Shown here: piece by piece, positions 6,799 through 15,870 of the stretch | How positions within the stretch are numbered: the stretch's first letter is position 1 | Layout: each line of letters begins with the position of its first letter | Source of the DNA: an uncultured Collinsella sp. | Lineage (GTDB): Bacteria; Actinomycetota; Coriobacteriia; Coriobacteriales; Coriobacteriaceae | Reading direction: 5' to 3' | DNA: 35,183 nucleotides | NCBI GenBank assembly: GCA_902465015.1 | Contig: CABQLK010000018.1 | Location: forward strand, 1 to 35,183 | Program-made: the position numbers and the translations under genes | The notes under the pieces: generated by a model | Told to the model about the DNA's origin: nothing | What the model saw: only the letters and a program-made list of their open reading frames with translations | Databases searched by the model: none

Positions 6799-8697
6799 TT
6801 AATCCAACTCTTTTAACCCATGCGCCAGCTGCCAGTACTCGCCGTGCTGGGCGAGCAACTCTTCGTGCGTGCCGCGCTCGATGATGCGGCCGTGTTCGAG
6901 GACCATGATGGCGTCGGCGTCGCGGACGGTGGACAGGCGATGCGCGATCATAAACGTGGTGCGTCCGCGCATGATGCGGTCCATACCGCGCTCGATGAGC
7001 TTTTCGGTACGCGTGTCAATGGAGCTCGTGGCCTCGTCCAGGATGAGCACCGGCGGATCGGCGACGGCCACGCGCGCGATGGCGAGCAGCTGACGCTGAC
7101 CCTGCGACAGGTTGGCGCCGTCGGCCGTGACCGGTGTGTCGTAGCCCCGCGGCAGGCGGCGGATAAACGAGTCGGCGCAGGCGGCCTCGGCAGCGGCGCG
7201 CACCTCCTCGTCGGTCGCGTCGAGCTTGCCAAAGCGGATGTTCTGCGCAATGGTGCCGCTAAACAGGTGCGTGTCCTGCAGCACAATGCCGAGCGACCCG
7301 CGCAGGCTGGCCTTGGCAATGTGCTTGACGTCGATGCCGTCGTACGTGATCTCGCCGTCATCGACCTCGTAGAAGCGGTTGATGAGGTTGGTAATGGTCG
7401 TCTTGCCGGCGCCCGTGGAGCCCACAAACGCAATCTTTTGCCCCGGCTTGGCAAACAGGTTGAGGTCCGTGAGCACACGGGTGCCCGGCACGTAGGAAAA
7501 GTCCACGGCATGGAAGCGCACGTCGCCGGCAAGCGGGACCAAGCCGCACGTGAGCTCGGTGCCGTCGGCGGCTACCGCGCGGCCCGATTCATCAACGGCA
7601 GCCACGTCATGCAAGTGCCCGTACGCTCCCACACCCAGCCCCCCGGGAATCTTCCACGCCCACGCGGCGTCGCCCGTCTGCATCAGCTCCACGCAGCCCT
7701 CGTCCACCTCGGGCTCAAGGTCCATGGCGGCAAACAGGCGCTCGGCACCGGCCAACGCGTTGAGCAAGAAGTTGCCGAGCTGCGTAAACTGGTTGATGGG
7801 CATGGCGGCCTGGCGCACAAAGACCAGGTAGCTTGCAAGTGCGCCCACATCGGCGAGCCCCTTGATGCAGAGCATGCCGCCCGCCACGGCGACGATGGCA
7901 TAGTTGACGTAGCCAATCACGACAGTCATGGGCACCATGGAGTTGGCATAGCTCACGGCGGCGGTACCGGTGCGGCGAAGCTCGTCGTTGCGGCGGGTGA
8001 AGCCGGCGACATTCGCTGCCTCACGGTTAAAGACCTTGATGACCTTTTGGCCCGAGACCATTTCTTCGATATATCCGTCCAGGTCGCCAAGCGATGCCTG
8101 CTGGGCGGCAAAGAAGCGCTTAGAGCGCGCGCCCGAATAGCGCGCATACAGCACAATGGCCGCATCGCACACGAGTGTGATAATCGTGAGCTGCCAGTTA
8201 AGGATGATGAGCATGGCCGTGGTGCCCACAACCTGAATGGCGGCCTGAATCACGTTGGCAAAGCTGTTGTTGAGCGCCTCGGAGACGGTGTCGACGTCGT
8301 TGGTGAAAAAACTCATGATGTCGCCCGAGCGCGTGCTGTCAAAATAACTGAGCGGCAGCGTCTGGATGTGCGCGAACAGGTCGCGGCGAATATCGGACAC
8401 CACGTGTTGGGCCGCACGAACCATAATCTGCGAGTAGCCCAGGGCCGAGAGCACGCCCGCAGCGTAGATGATCGCCGTCAGGATGACCTGCTTGGCAAGC
8501 AGTTCCTCCCCGCCCGTGGCCAAACCGTTAACGATGGGGCGCACCATGTAGGTGCCGGCGAGGCTCGCGATGGCGGCAACGGAGGCGAGCACGCCCACCG
8601 CGAGCAACGAGAACTTGGCATGCCCCATGTAGGAGAGCAAGCGGCGCACAGTGCGCTTGAGGTCGGCCGGGCGTGCTTGGGCTGCGGTCTTAGGCAT
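6799..8697 (-). CDS. ABC exporter half-transporter, catalytically canonical subunit
   Basis: A 632-residue half-transporter with six transmembrane helices (about 25-320) fused to a nucleotide-binding domain (about 390-632). Walker A is GSTGAGKT (426-433), the signature is LSQGQ (530-534), Walker B ends LILDE with catalytic Glu555, and the switch His is His586. It pairs with the upstream gene to give a heterodimeric multidrug/lipid exporter. The altered signature LSQGQ matches the pattern known from TM287/288, where one of the two ATP sites is degenerate. About 60 residues (330-390) inserted between the membrane and ATPase parts are unusual. Start at 8697: the ATG overlaps the preceding gene's stop by 8 bases, so translation is coupled; the 40-residue longer frame is not needed. 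Confidence 0.93.
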   Translation of the reverse strand: MPKTAAQARPADLKRTVRRLLSYMGHAKFSLLAVGVLASVAAIASLAGTYMVRPIVNGLATGGEELLAKQVILTAIIYAAGVLSALGYSQIMVRAAQHVVSDIRRDLFAHIQTLPLSYFDSTRSGDIMSFFTNDVDTVSEALNNSFANVIQAAIQVVGTTAMLIILNWQLTIITLVCDAAIVLYARYSGARSKRFFAAQQASLGDLDGYIEEMVSGQKVIKVFNREAANVAGFTRRNDELRRTGTAAVSYANSMVPMTVVIGYVNYAIVAVAGGMLCIKGLADVGALASYLVFVRQAAMPINQFTQLGNFLLNALAGAERLFAAMDLEPEVDEGCVELMQTGDAAWAWKIPGGLGVGAYGHLHDVAAVDESGRAVAADGTELTCGLVPLAGDVRFHAVDFSYVPGTRVLTDLNLFAKPGQKIAFVGSTGAGKTTITNLINRFYEVDDGEITYDGIDVKHIAKASLRGSLGIVLQDTHLFSGTIAQNIRFGKLDATDEEVRAAAEAACADSFIRRLPRGYDTPVTADGANLSQGQRQLLAIARVAVADPPVLILDEATSSIDTRTEKLIERGMDRIMRGRTTFMIAHRLSTVRDADAIMVLEHGRIIERGTHEELLAQHGEYWQLAHGLKELD

Positions 8698-10519
8698 GAC
8701 GCTCACCCCCTTCCAAGGGCGATCCGCATGCGACGGAGGAAAACGGATCATTCGCGCAACCATCGTCGCTGCCGTCGCCGGCGTCCGCGTTCCTCGCAAA
8801 CTCCATCTGCGAGGCATAAATCTCCTGGTATATGTTGTCGCCCGCTAGCAGTTCCTCGTGCGTGCCCACGCCGTGGACACGACCGTCGTCCAATACCACA
8901 ATGCGATCGGCATCCATGACACTCGCGATGCGCTGGGCGATGATGAGCACGGTCGTATCGGAAATCCGGGCGATGTGCTCGCGAATCTTAGCGTCGGTCG
9001 CCATATCGACCGCGCTGGTGGAGTCATCAAAAATGAGCACGCGCGGATGCTTGAGCAGCGTGCGCGCGATGCACAGGCGTTGCTTCTGGCCACCCGAGAC
9101 ACCGGCGCCGCCTTGGCCCAACTCGCCGTCCAGCCCGCCGATGCGATCAAGGAACTCGTCCACGCACGCCGCGCGGCAAGCCGCGAGGAGCTCATCGTCC
9201 GACGCCTGCGGATTGCCCCACTGCAGGTTCTCACGCACGGTGCCCGTGAACAGCACATTCTTCTGCAGCACAATGCCCACCGCGTCGCGCAAGGTAGCCA
9301 GGTCGTAGTCGCGCACGTCGCGTCCGCCCACAAGCACGGCGCCTTCGGTGGCGTCGTACAGGCGCGCAATCAGCTGCACAAGCGAGCTCTTGCCCGAGCC
9401 CGTGCCGCCGAGGATGCCCACCGTCGAGCCGCTCTCGATGCGAAGGTCGATATGCTCGAGCACATCCTCAGCTGCATCCGCGCGGTATTTAAAGGAAACG
9501 TCGCGAAACTCGATACTGCCGTCCGCTGGCGCCGCAATCGCGAGGTCTCCCGCGGGGTTGGCGATAAAGGGCTCCTCATCGAGCACCTCGGCGATACGGC
9601 CCACACTCGTAAGAGCGCGCGTGAGCAGCAAAAACACGTTGGAAATCATCATGAGCGAATTCATGATCAGCAGCACGTAGCTCATAAAGCCCGTGAGCGA
9701 GCCCACGCCCAGCTTGCCGGCGAGAATCATGCGGCCGCCAATCCACAGGATGGAGAGCGCAGCCACGTACATCGACAGCTGAAACACCGGCAGGTTGAGC
9801 ACCGCGTTGCCAAAGGTCTTCGTCGCAGTGCCGGCGAGCTCGGTATTGACGGTGTCGAACTTGGCCTCCTCGTGCTCGGTACGAACGTAGGCCTTGACGG
9901 CACGCACGGCGGTGAGGTCTTCCTGTACCACGCCGTTGAGGTGGTCCATCGAGGTCTGGAGTTGGCGGTAGAGCGGACTGACGCGATAGGTGATGACGCC
10001 CAGTACGATTGCCAGCACGGGCAAGATGATCGCAAAGACGGTGGCGAGCGGGCGCGACAGCATCAGCGCGTAGATAAGGCCGACGATAAGCGTCACCGGG
10101 CCGCGCACCATAGGGCGAAAGCCGTTGCCCACAGCATTTTGGATAACGGTGATGTCCGTGGTCATGCGGGTGACGAGCGAGCTGGCGTCGTAGTTGTCCA
10201 GGTTACCAAAAGCGAGCGTCTGAATCTTTTTGTACTCGGCCTCGCGCAGGTTAGCGCCTAGGCCCGAGGCAACGCGGGCGGACGTGCGGGCATAACCCAA
10301 GCCCAGTACCAGCGAAAGCGCAGCGCACACCAACATGTACGCGCCCTGCAGCAGCATGTAGTTGATATCACCCGCAGGCACGCCCGCATCGATGATGTTG
10401 GCCATGATGACCGGGATAAACAGCTCGAGCACCGTCTCGACCGACACAAAGAACACGCCGAGGATGGCATCGCGACGGTATGCCCCTAGATAGGAAAACA
10501 GTATTTTGAGATTGCGCAC
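8690..10519 (-). CDS. ABC exporter half-transporter, degenerate-site subunit
   Basis: A 609-residue partner of the following gene. It has six transmembrane helices in residues 15-300 and an ATPase domain from about 335. Walker A is GGTGSGKSS (371-379) and the signature VSGGQ (474-478). Walker B reads LIFDD, so the catalytic Glu is replaced by Asp499, and the switch His is Gln529. This subunit therefore supplies the non-hydrolysing half, as in BmrCD, LmrCD and TM287/288. Start is GTG at 10519 with GGGGGT upstream. Its last 20 or so codons run through a small dispersed palindrome (8720-8750), so the C-terminal tail appears to be repeat-derived. Substrate unknown. Confidence 0.92.
   Translation of the reverse strand: MRNLKILFSYLGAYRRDAILGVFFVSVETVLELFIPVIMANIIDAGVPAGDINYMLLQGAYMLVCAALSLVLGLGYARTSARVASGLGANLREAEYKKIQTLAFGNLDNYDASSLVTRMTTDITVIQNAVGNGFRPMVRGPVTLIVGLIYALMLSRPLATVFAIILPVLAIVLGVITYRVSPLYRQLQTSMDHLNGVVQEDLTAVRAVKAYVRTEHEEAKFDTVNTELAGTATKTFGNAVLNLPVFQLSMYVAALSILWIGGRMILAGKLGVGSLTGFMSYVLLIMNSLMMISNVFLLLTRALTSVGRIAEVLDEEPFIANPAGDLAIAAPADGSIEFRDVSFKYRADAAEDVLEHIDLRIESGSTVGILGGTGSGKSSLVQLIARLYDATEGAVLVGGRDVRDYDLATLRDAVGIVLQKNVLFTGTVRENLQWGNPQASDDELLAACRAACVDEFLDRIGGLDGELGQGGAGVSGGQKQRLCIARTLLKHPRVLIFDDSTSAVDMATDAKIREHIARISDTTVLIIAQRIASVMDADRIVVLDDGRVHGVGTHEELLAGDNIYQEIYASQMEFARNADAGDGSDDGCANDPFSSVACGSPLEGGERHA
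8720..8750. repeat. Type E small palindrome inside a coding region
   Basis: GATCCG...CGGATC with the shared block CGGAGGAAAACGGATCA. The same 17 bases occur in reverse orientation in the intergenic palindrome at 15770-15800. Here it encodes part of the C-terminal tail of the ABC subunit. Confidence 0.6.
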
Positions 10520-10706
10520 GCAGGTTCAACCCCCATCAAACGTTGTTCGCAAACGCACGTATTATTGCGCGCCGAATAATGGTGTCAAGTATTCCGAAAT
10601 CGTTTTCTGCAAGGTTAGCGCCGGCGGCGAGTTCTCGTGATGTGTGTCCATATTCACTCGGAATAATGGTGCGCGAGACTTTTTCGCTCCGGCGTCAACA
10701 CAAACC

Positions 10707-10737
10707 TTGACTCTACAATCGTTGTAGGGTTTTCACT
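10707..10737 (+). promoter_or_regulatory. MerR-type promoter/operator of the MATE gene
   Basis: TTGACT (10707-10712) is followed by a 19-bp spacer and TTCACT. The region 10710-10730 is a 21-bp dyad (ACTCTACAA/TTGTAGGGT) centred in the spacer. Over-long spacers with a central dyad are the hallmark of promoters twisted open by MerR-family activators. The BmrR-like regulator two genes on is the obvious binding protein. Confidence 0.7.
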
Positions 10738-10777
10738 ACACTGGTACGTAAACGAACCCAGCCAGAAAGCCCCGCCC

Positions 10778-12124
10778 ATGGAACACGACCTCACACGCGG
10801 CAATGTCCTTAAGACCATCGCGGTCTTTGCCCTGCCTTATATGCTCTCGTACTTTTTGCAGATGCTCTACGGCATGGCCGACCTGTACATGATGGGGCAG
10901 TTTAGCGGCGCCGCCGGCATCACCGCCGTGGGCAATGGCGCGCAGACGCTCTATATCATTACCGTGACGCTCGTGGGCCTGGCCATGGGAACGACGGTCA
11001 TCGTCGGCCACGCCGTAGGCTCGCGCCGCTTCGACCGCGCCGAGACCGCCATCGGCAACACTATCACGCTGTTTATGGGCGTCTCGGTGGTGCTGACCGT
11101 TGTCCTGCTCGCACTGTGCCCGCAGATCGTGGCGCTCATTGGCACGCCGGCCGAAGCGGTCGAAGGCACTGCCGCCTACCTGCGCATCTGCTTTGTAGGC
11201 ATTCCGTTTATCGCCGCATACAACATCCTCTCGGCCATCTTTCGCGGCCTGGGCGATTCGCGCTCGCCCATGTACGTGATTGGCGTGGCATGCATCATCA
11301 ACATCGCGCTCGACTTTCTGTTTATTGGGCAAATGGGGCTCGGTCCCGTGGGTGCGGCGCTCGGCACAGTGACCGCCCAGACAGCAAGCGTTGCCCTCGC
11401 GCTCGTGTGGCTCAAGAGCCGTCGAACGAACATCCACGCTAAGCGCAGCGACCTGCGCCCCCAGCCCGAGGTGCTCGGCAGTATTCTTAAGATCGGCGTG
11501 CCTGTGGCCGTGCAGGACGGCTGCATCCAGGTGGCGTTTATGTTTATCACCGTCATCGCCAACCACCGAGGACTCGTCGACGCCGCCGCCGTGGGCCTGG
11601 TCGAAAAGATGATCAGCTTTTTGTTCATTGTGCCGAGTTCCATGGGTGCCACCGTCAGCGCGCTCACGGCGCAAAATGCCGGAGCGGGCAAGGGCGACCG
11701 CGCACGTCAGGTACTCAAAGACGCCATGACGATCTCGGTGGTGTACGGCTGTCTGATCACGGTGCTGATGTGGCTAGTGGCGCCGGCGTTTATCGGCTTT
11801 TTTGCCAAGGACGCCGCGGTAGTCGCGGCCGGCACCGGCTATATGCGCAGCTATATTTTCGACGCGATTTTTGCCGGCATCCACATTTGCTTTAGTGGCT
11901 TTTTCGCTGCGTATGGCAAGAGCTATATCGGCTTTGCGCACAACGTGCTGGCCGTGGCGCTCATTCGCGTGCCGGGCGCGTGGCTGCTGTCGAACGCCTA
12001 TTCCGACACGCTCTTTCCCATGGGCATCGCTTCGCCGTGCGGGTCGATTTTGTCGGCGGTCATCTGTGTTGTCGCGTTTACCGTGCTCAACCGACGCGGG
12101 GCTTTTGACAAGTTGGCAGCGTAG
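10778..12124 (+). CDS. MATE family multidrug/metabolite exporter
   Basis: A 448-residue membrane protein with about 12 helices in the two-lobe MATE arrangement. The N terminus (TRGNVLKTIAVFALPYMLSY) and the internal repeat (ILKIGVPVAVQDGCIQ) mark the start of each six-helix half, as in the DinF/NorM families. It would use a sodium or proton gradient to expel cationic compounds. The start ATG at 10778 has only a weak ribosome site (AGAAAG). It is followed after 54 bases by a MerR-family regulator on the same strand, and its promoter carries a MerR-type dyad, so a self-contained drug-response unit is likely. Confidence 0.9.
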   Translation: MEHDLTRGNVLKTIAVFALPYMLSYFLQMLYGMADLYMMGQFSGAAGITAVGNGAQTLYIITVTLVGLAMGTTVIVGHAVGSRRFDRAETAIGNTITLFMGVSVVLTVVLLALCPQIVALIGTPAEAVEGTAAYLRICFVGIPFIAAYNILSAIFRGLGDSRSPMYVIGVACIINIALDFLFIGQMGLGPVGAALGTVTAQTASVALALVWLKSRRTNIHAKRSDLRPQPEVLGSILKIGVPVAVQDGCIQVAFMFITVIANHRGLVDAAAVGLVEKMISFLFIVPSSMGATVSALTAQNAGAGKGDRARQVLKDAMTISVVYGCLITVLMWLVAPAFIGFFAKDAAVVAAGTGYMRSYIFDAIFAGIHICFSGFFAAYGKSYIGFAHNVLAVALIRVPGAWLLSNAYSDTLFPMGIASPCGSILSAVICVVAFTVLNRRGAFDKLAA

Positions 12125-12178
12125 CGGGGCAACGTGAGCCTGGCGCGCCTCCCCGACCCTATTGAAAGGAGCGGCCCT

Positions 12179-13024
12179 ATGACCGATACGCCACCTGAGC
12201 ATACCGAGGGCCTGCTCCGCATTGGCGAGGTGGCGCGCCTGTTTAACCTGAGTGTGGGCACGCTGCGCCATTACGAGCAGATGGGCTTGCTGGATCCGGC
12301 GCACATCGATCCGGCGAGTGGATACCGCTACTACGGATCGCGGCAGCTCTCCACTCTCAACACCATCAGTCACCTGCGTGTTCTCGACTTGCCGCTCGCG
12401 CAAATCCGTGAGTTTGTGACCACGCGCGATGTGGACCTTATGCAGCGGCAGCTGGCTCAGCAGCAGGAGCTCATCGAGCGAAAGCGCCGAGAGCTGGAGC
12501 GTGTGTCGCGCAAGATCGATAGCCGGCTTGCCCTGCTGCGCGATGCCTTGAACACCGAGCTCGATACCATTTGCGCAATCGATGCGCCCGAGCTTCGCTG
12601 CGCCGTATTGCGCGAACGTGTCAAGCCTACCGACGCCTATGCGCTGGAGTGGCAGATTCGTCAGCTGCAGAAGGGCCAGCACGAGACCTTTGTCTTTCTG
12701 GGCAACTTAGGCGTCGGGATTAGCGCCGAGCGCCTGGCCACCGGCGACTTTGATGGCTACGACGAGGTCTTTCTGCTGCTCGACGATACCGATGAATACC
12801 TGGGCGATGTCGAGGTGCGACCCGCCGCGCGCTGCCTGACCATTAGCTTTCGCGGCACGCACGGGCAAGCGGGTCCGCGCTATAAGCAGCTGCTCGGCTA
12901 TATGCGCGAACACAGGCTGTCCCCCGCTGGCCCCTCGCGCGAGATCGCCCTTATCGATGACATCATCAGCGACGACCCGGCGACCTACGTGACGCAAATC
13001 ACGGTGCCCGTATCGCTAGGCTAG
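12179..13024 (+). CDS. MerR family transcriptional regulator (BmrR-like)
   Basis: A 281-residue regulator. The winged helix-turn-helix is at about 10-80 (LRIGEVARLFNLSVGTLRHY), followed by a long dimerisation coiled coil (about 85-135) and a C-terminal GyrI-like effector-binding region (about 145-281), as in BmrR. It probably senses the MATE substrate and activates the promoter at 10707. Start at 12179 is supported by GAAAGGAGC; an upstream in-frame ATG at 12134 has no ribosome site. Its last 9 bases overlap the end of a small minus-strand gene. Confidence 0.88.
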   Translation: MTDTPPEHTEGLLRIGEVARLFNLSVGTLRHYEQMGLLDPAHIDPASGYRYYGSRQLSTLNTISHLRVLDLPLAQIREFVTTRDVDLMQRQLAQQQELIERKRRELERVSRKIDSRLALLRDALNTELDTICAIDAPELRCAVLRERVKPTDAYALEWQIRQLQKGQHETFVFLGNLGVGISAERLATGDFDGYDEVFLLLDDTDEYLGDVEVRPAARCLTISFRGTHGQAGPRYKQLLGYMREHRLSPAGPSREIALIDDIISDDPATYVTQITVPVSLG

Positions 13025-13195
13025 ACCGAACCTCGTCTCTAGCTCGGTCAACGCCTCAAAAGCATCGCGAGACGCACCTGCCAAGCGCTCACGTTCCGCA
13101 ATGCGAATTCGCGCCATCAGGTGCTCTTTTGCCTGCCCTTGGGTGTGCTTCGTGCGCCCTTCCGCCTGCGAGCAATTGCGATTCTCTATATCCAT
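13016..13195 (-). CDS. Small hypothetical protein coupled to ligA
   Basis: A 59-residue charged protein (MDIENRNCSQ... to LETRFGLA) with no recognised domain and a probably helical second half rich in Arg, Glu and Ala. The stop codon of ligA and this ATG overlap as TAATG, and GGAGG lies a few bases upstream, the classic layout for translational re-initiation. It ends inside the last codons of the convergent MerR gene. I cannot assign a function. It could be a chance frame, but the ribosome site and overlap argue for expression. Confidence 0.5.
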   Translation of the reverse strand: MDIENRNCSQAEGRTKHTQGQAKEHLMARIRIAERERLAGASRDAFEALTELETRFGLA

Positions 13196-15423
13196 TACGC
13201 CTCCGGCACCTGACCAGTAGCCAAGATCTGCTCGAGTGCGTCCTCGTCCAGCACGGGCACGCCCAGCTGCTCGGCCTTGGTGAGCTTGGAGCCCGCTTTG
13301 GGACCGGCGACCAGGTAGCTCGTCTTCTTTGAAACACTGCCCGAAACCTTGGCACCGAGTACCTTGAGCGCCGCACCTGCCTCGTCGCGGGTGCGGTTGA
13401 CGAGCGTGCCGGTGAGCACGAAGGTCAGACCCGCAAGCGGCTGTGCGTCGGCGAGCTCGCCCGCCACGCCAGCGTCGGCTGCGGCTTGCGCGTGCGCGGC
13501 GCCCAAATCGACCTCGAGCGACAGGCCCGCCTGGCGCAGGCGCTCCAGCACGGCAAGGTTCTCGGGCACGGCCAGGAACTGCTTGACGCTCGCCGCAATC
13601 TTGGGACCGATGCCCTCGCACTCGGCAATATCCTCTTCGCTCGCCAAAATGAGCTTGTCAATCGACAGGAATCGCTCGGCGATGACCTCACCCACACTCT
13701 TGCCCACGTGGCGGATGCCCAGGGCAAACAACACGCGACCGAGCGGCTGGCTCTTGGACTTGTTGAGCTCGGCGATGATTTTCTCGGCCGTCTTGAGACC
13801 CACCGGAATGGGGTCGCCCTTCTTGACGCCCTTTTTGCTGTTGGAGCTGGCATAGGTACGCCCCGTGTCCAGGTCTGCGATGTTATCGACCGTGAGCTGG
13901 TAGAAGTCCGCGACATCGTGAATCAGCCCGGCAGCGATCATCTTGTCGACGATCTCGTCACCCAGGCCGTCGACGTCCATGCAGCCGCGGCTCACCCAGT
14001 GGAGCAGGCGCTCCTTGAGCTGCGCGGGACAGTCAATGGAGACGCAGCGGTAAGCCACCTCGCCATCCTCGTGGACCACGGGGCTGCCGCACACGGGGCA
14101 GACCTCGGGCATGTACCAGTCGACCGAATCGGCCGGGCGCTTATCGAGTACCGGGCCCACGACCTCGGGGATTACGTCGCCTGCCTTGTGCACGATGATG
14201 GTGTCGCCCTCGCGCACGTTTTTGCGACGGATCTCGTCGATATTGTGCAGCGTGGCGCGCGCGATGGTGGAGCCGGCAACCGTCACCGGGTCGAACTCGG
14301 CGACCGGCGTGAGCACACCGGTGCGGCCCACCTGGATGCGAATTTCGCGCAGGACGGTCTGCTTTTCCTCGGGCGGGAACTTAAAGGCAATGGCCCAGCG
14401 CGGTGCGCGGGCGGTAAAGCCCAGGTCGAGCTGCTGTTGAAAGCTGTCAACCTTTACGACCACGCCGTCGATGTCGTAGTCCAGGTCACCGCGGTGCTCA
14501 AGCGCCTGGGCACAGAACTCGTGGACCTCGGCGGGCGTGGCGCAACGGGCAACGTTAGGGTTGACGCTAAAGCCGGCGCTGCGCAGCCAGTCCAGAAACT
14601 CGCGCTGGCTGTGGACGTGCAACGGGTCGGTATCGGCGATGGCGTAGATAAAGGTGGCCAGATCGCGGCGTGCTGTGACCTTGGGATCCTTTTGGCGCAG
14701 GCTGCCGGCGGCGGCGTTGCGCGGATTGGCGAAGGGGTCGCGGCCCTCGGCATCGGCCTCTTCATTCAGACGAACAAAGCTGCCCTTGGGCATGTAGACC
14801 TCGCCGCGTACCTCAATGGTGCGCTCGCGGTCGGCGCCCATGTGGGCGAGTGCCGGCTCGGACAGGTGCATGGGCACATCCTTGATGGTGCGCACGTTGA
14901 GCGACACGTCCTCGCCCGTGGTGCCATCGCCGCGCGTGGCCGCGCGCACGAAGGTGCCGTTTTGATAGGTAAGCGCAACGCCCAAGCCGTCAATCTTGAG
15001 CTCGCAGGTATAGGTGACGCTACCTGCGCCGAGCGCATCCTCGGTTCGTTGGAGCCACGCGTCAAGTTCGTCCAGATCCATGGCATCGTCCATGGAATAC
15101 ATGCGCGCCATATGCGTGACCGGCGTAAACTGCTCGCTCACGTAGCCGCCCACACGCTGGGTATAGCTGTCGGGCGTTACCAAATCGGGGTAGGCAGCCT
15201 CGATCTCCTGCAGCTCAACGAGCATTTTGTCAAAGGCAGCGTCCGTGATCTCGGGCGCATCGAGCATGTAATAGCGATAGGCGTGGTAATCGAGCTCGTG
15301 GCGCAGCTCGGCCGCGCGCGCTGCCGCCTGGGCATGGGCGTCGGTCGGTGCGGTGGCTTCCGCGGTCGTGGGCGTTTCGGTATCGATGTCCACGCCGTCA
15401 CCAAACAGGCTCGATTGCTCCAT
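13195..15423 (-). CDS. ligA: NAD-dependent DNA ligase LigA
   Basis: A 742-residue ligase that seals nicks during replication and repair using NAD+. Order: an extra N-terminal tail of about 35 residues, domain Ia with the YHAYRYYMLD motif (46-55), adenylation domain with CELKIDG and nucleophile Lys143, OB fold, a four-Cys zinc finger (CPVCGSPVV...CVSIDCPAQ), helix-hairpin-helix repeats (including CEGIGPKIA) and a C-terminal BRCT domain (GLTFVLTGTL onward). The usual length is near 670; the excess lies in the N-terminal tail and a spacer before BRCT. AAGGAG precedes the ATG at 15423. A small gene is coupled to its end. Confidence 0.96.
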   Translation of the reverse strand: MEQSSLFGDGVDIDTETPTTAEATAPTDAHAQAAARAAELRHELDYHAYRYYMLDAPEITDAAFDKMLVELQEIEAAYPDLVTPDSYTQRVGGYVSEQFTPVTHMARMYSMDDAMDLDELDAWLQRTEDALGAGSVTYTCELKIDGLGVALTYQNGTFVRAATRGDGTTGEDVSLNVRTIKDVPMHLSEPALAHMGADRERTIEVRGEVYMPKGSFVRLNEEADAEGRDPFANPRNAAAGSLRQKDPKVTARRDLATFIYAIADTDPLHVHSQREFLDWLRSAGFSVNPNVARCATPAEVHEFCAQALEHRGDLDYDIDGVVVKVDSFQQQLDLGFTARAPRWAIAFKFPPEEKQTVLREIRIQVGRTGVLTPVAEFDPVTVAGSTIARATLHNIDEIRRKNVREGDTIIVHKAGDVIPEVVGPVLDKRPADSVDWYMPEVCPVCGSPVVHEDGEVAYRCVSIDCPAQLKERLLHWVSRGCMDVDGLGDEIVDKMIAAGLIHDVADFYQLTVDNIADLDTGRTYASSNSKKGVKKGDPIPVGLKTAEKIIAELNKSKSQPLGRVLFALGIRHVGKSVGEVIAERFLSIDKLILASEEDIAECEGIGPKIAASVKQFLAVPENLAVLERLRQAGLSLEVDLGAAHAQAAADAGVAGELADAQPLAGLTFVLTGTLVNRTRDEAGAALKVLGAKVSGSVSKKTSYLVAGPKAGSKLTKAEQLGVPVLDEDALEQILATGQVPEA

Positions 15424-15532
15424 AGCGGCACTCCTTCGCTCGATTTCAAACGGATACTAGAGTACCACCGGCCGCAACGGGGCCGAATAGCGGTCTCAAA
15501 CCGCACCGAATCGGCAGCGGCCGGACCGGGGC

Positions 15533-15733
15533 GGACAGTTAGTTCAGATACGTATAAATCCTAGAGCTGGATCAGGCACGAACACCCCTGTTTCAACTAA
15601 TTTGGACTCCTCGAGACCATGTAAACGTCCCGCTCTCCCTTCCAAACACCCATTCGAGCCCCATCCCAATCAAAAATTGCTCAAAACGCATCCCAAGCTG
15701 CCCCAGATTTATACGTATCTGAACTAACTGTCC
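15533..15733. mobile_element. MITE-like element with perfect 28-bp terminal inverted repeats
   Basis: Left arm 15533-15560 begins GGACAGTTAGTTCAGATACG; the right arm 15706-15733 is its exact reverse complement. The 145 bp between the arms has no open reading frame of note. No target-site duplication is evident. The element fills most of the gap (15424-15870) between ligA and the protease gene. The rest of that gap holds a smaller palindrome and a terminator. Confidence 0.65.
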
Positions 15734-15769
15734 AGACCATCACGAACCAGGCCTCTTGTCAGCCCCAAG

Positions 15770-15800
15770 TGATCCGTTTTCCTCCGTCCCCAACGGATCA
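15770..15800. repeat. Type E small palindrome
   Basis: TGATCCGTT and AACGGATCA enclose a 13-base loop containing CCTCCGTC. It is related to the copy within the ABC gene at 8720. Confidence 0.7.
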
Positions 15801-15844
15801 ATAAGAAAAGAGGGGCTGTCCCGCGTTGGTGGGACAGCCCCTCT
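15801..15844 (-). terminator. Rho-independent terminator of the htrA-type gene
   Basis: A perfect 14-bp stem (AGAGGGGCTGTCCC with its complement) with an 8-base loop, followed on the minus strand by TTTTCTTAT. It lies 27 bases past the protease stop codon. Confidence 0.9.
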
Positions 15845-15870
15845 GGCATCGGTATGAGCGAAACGGCTCG

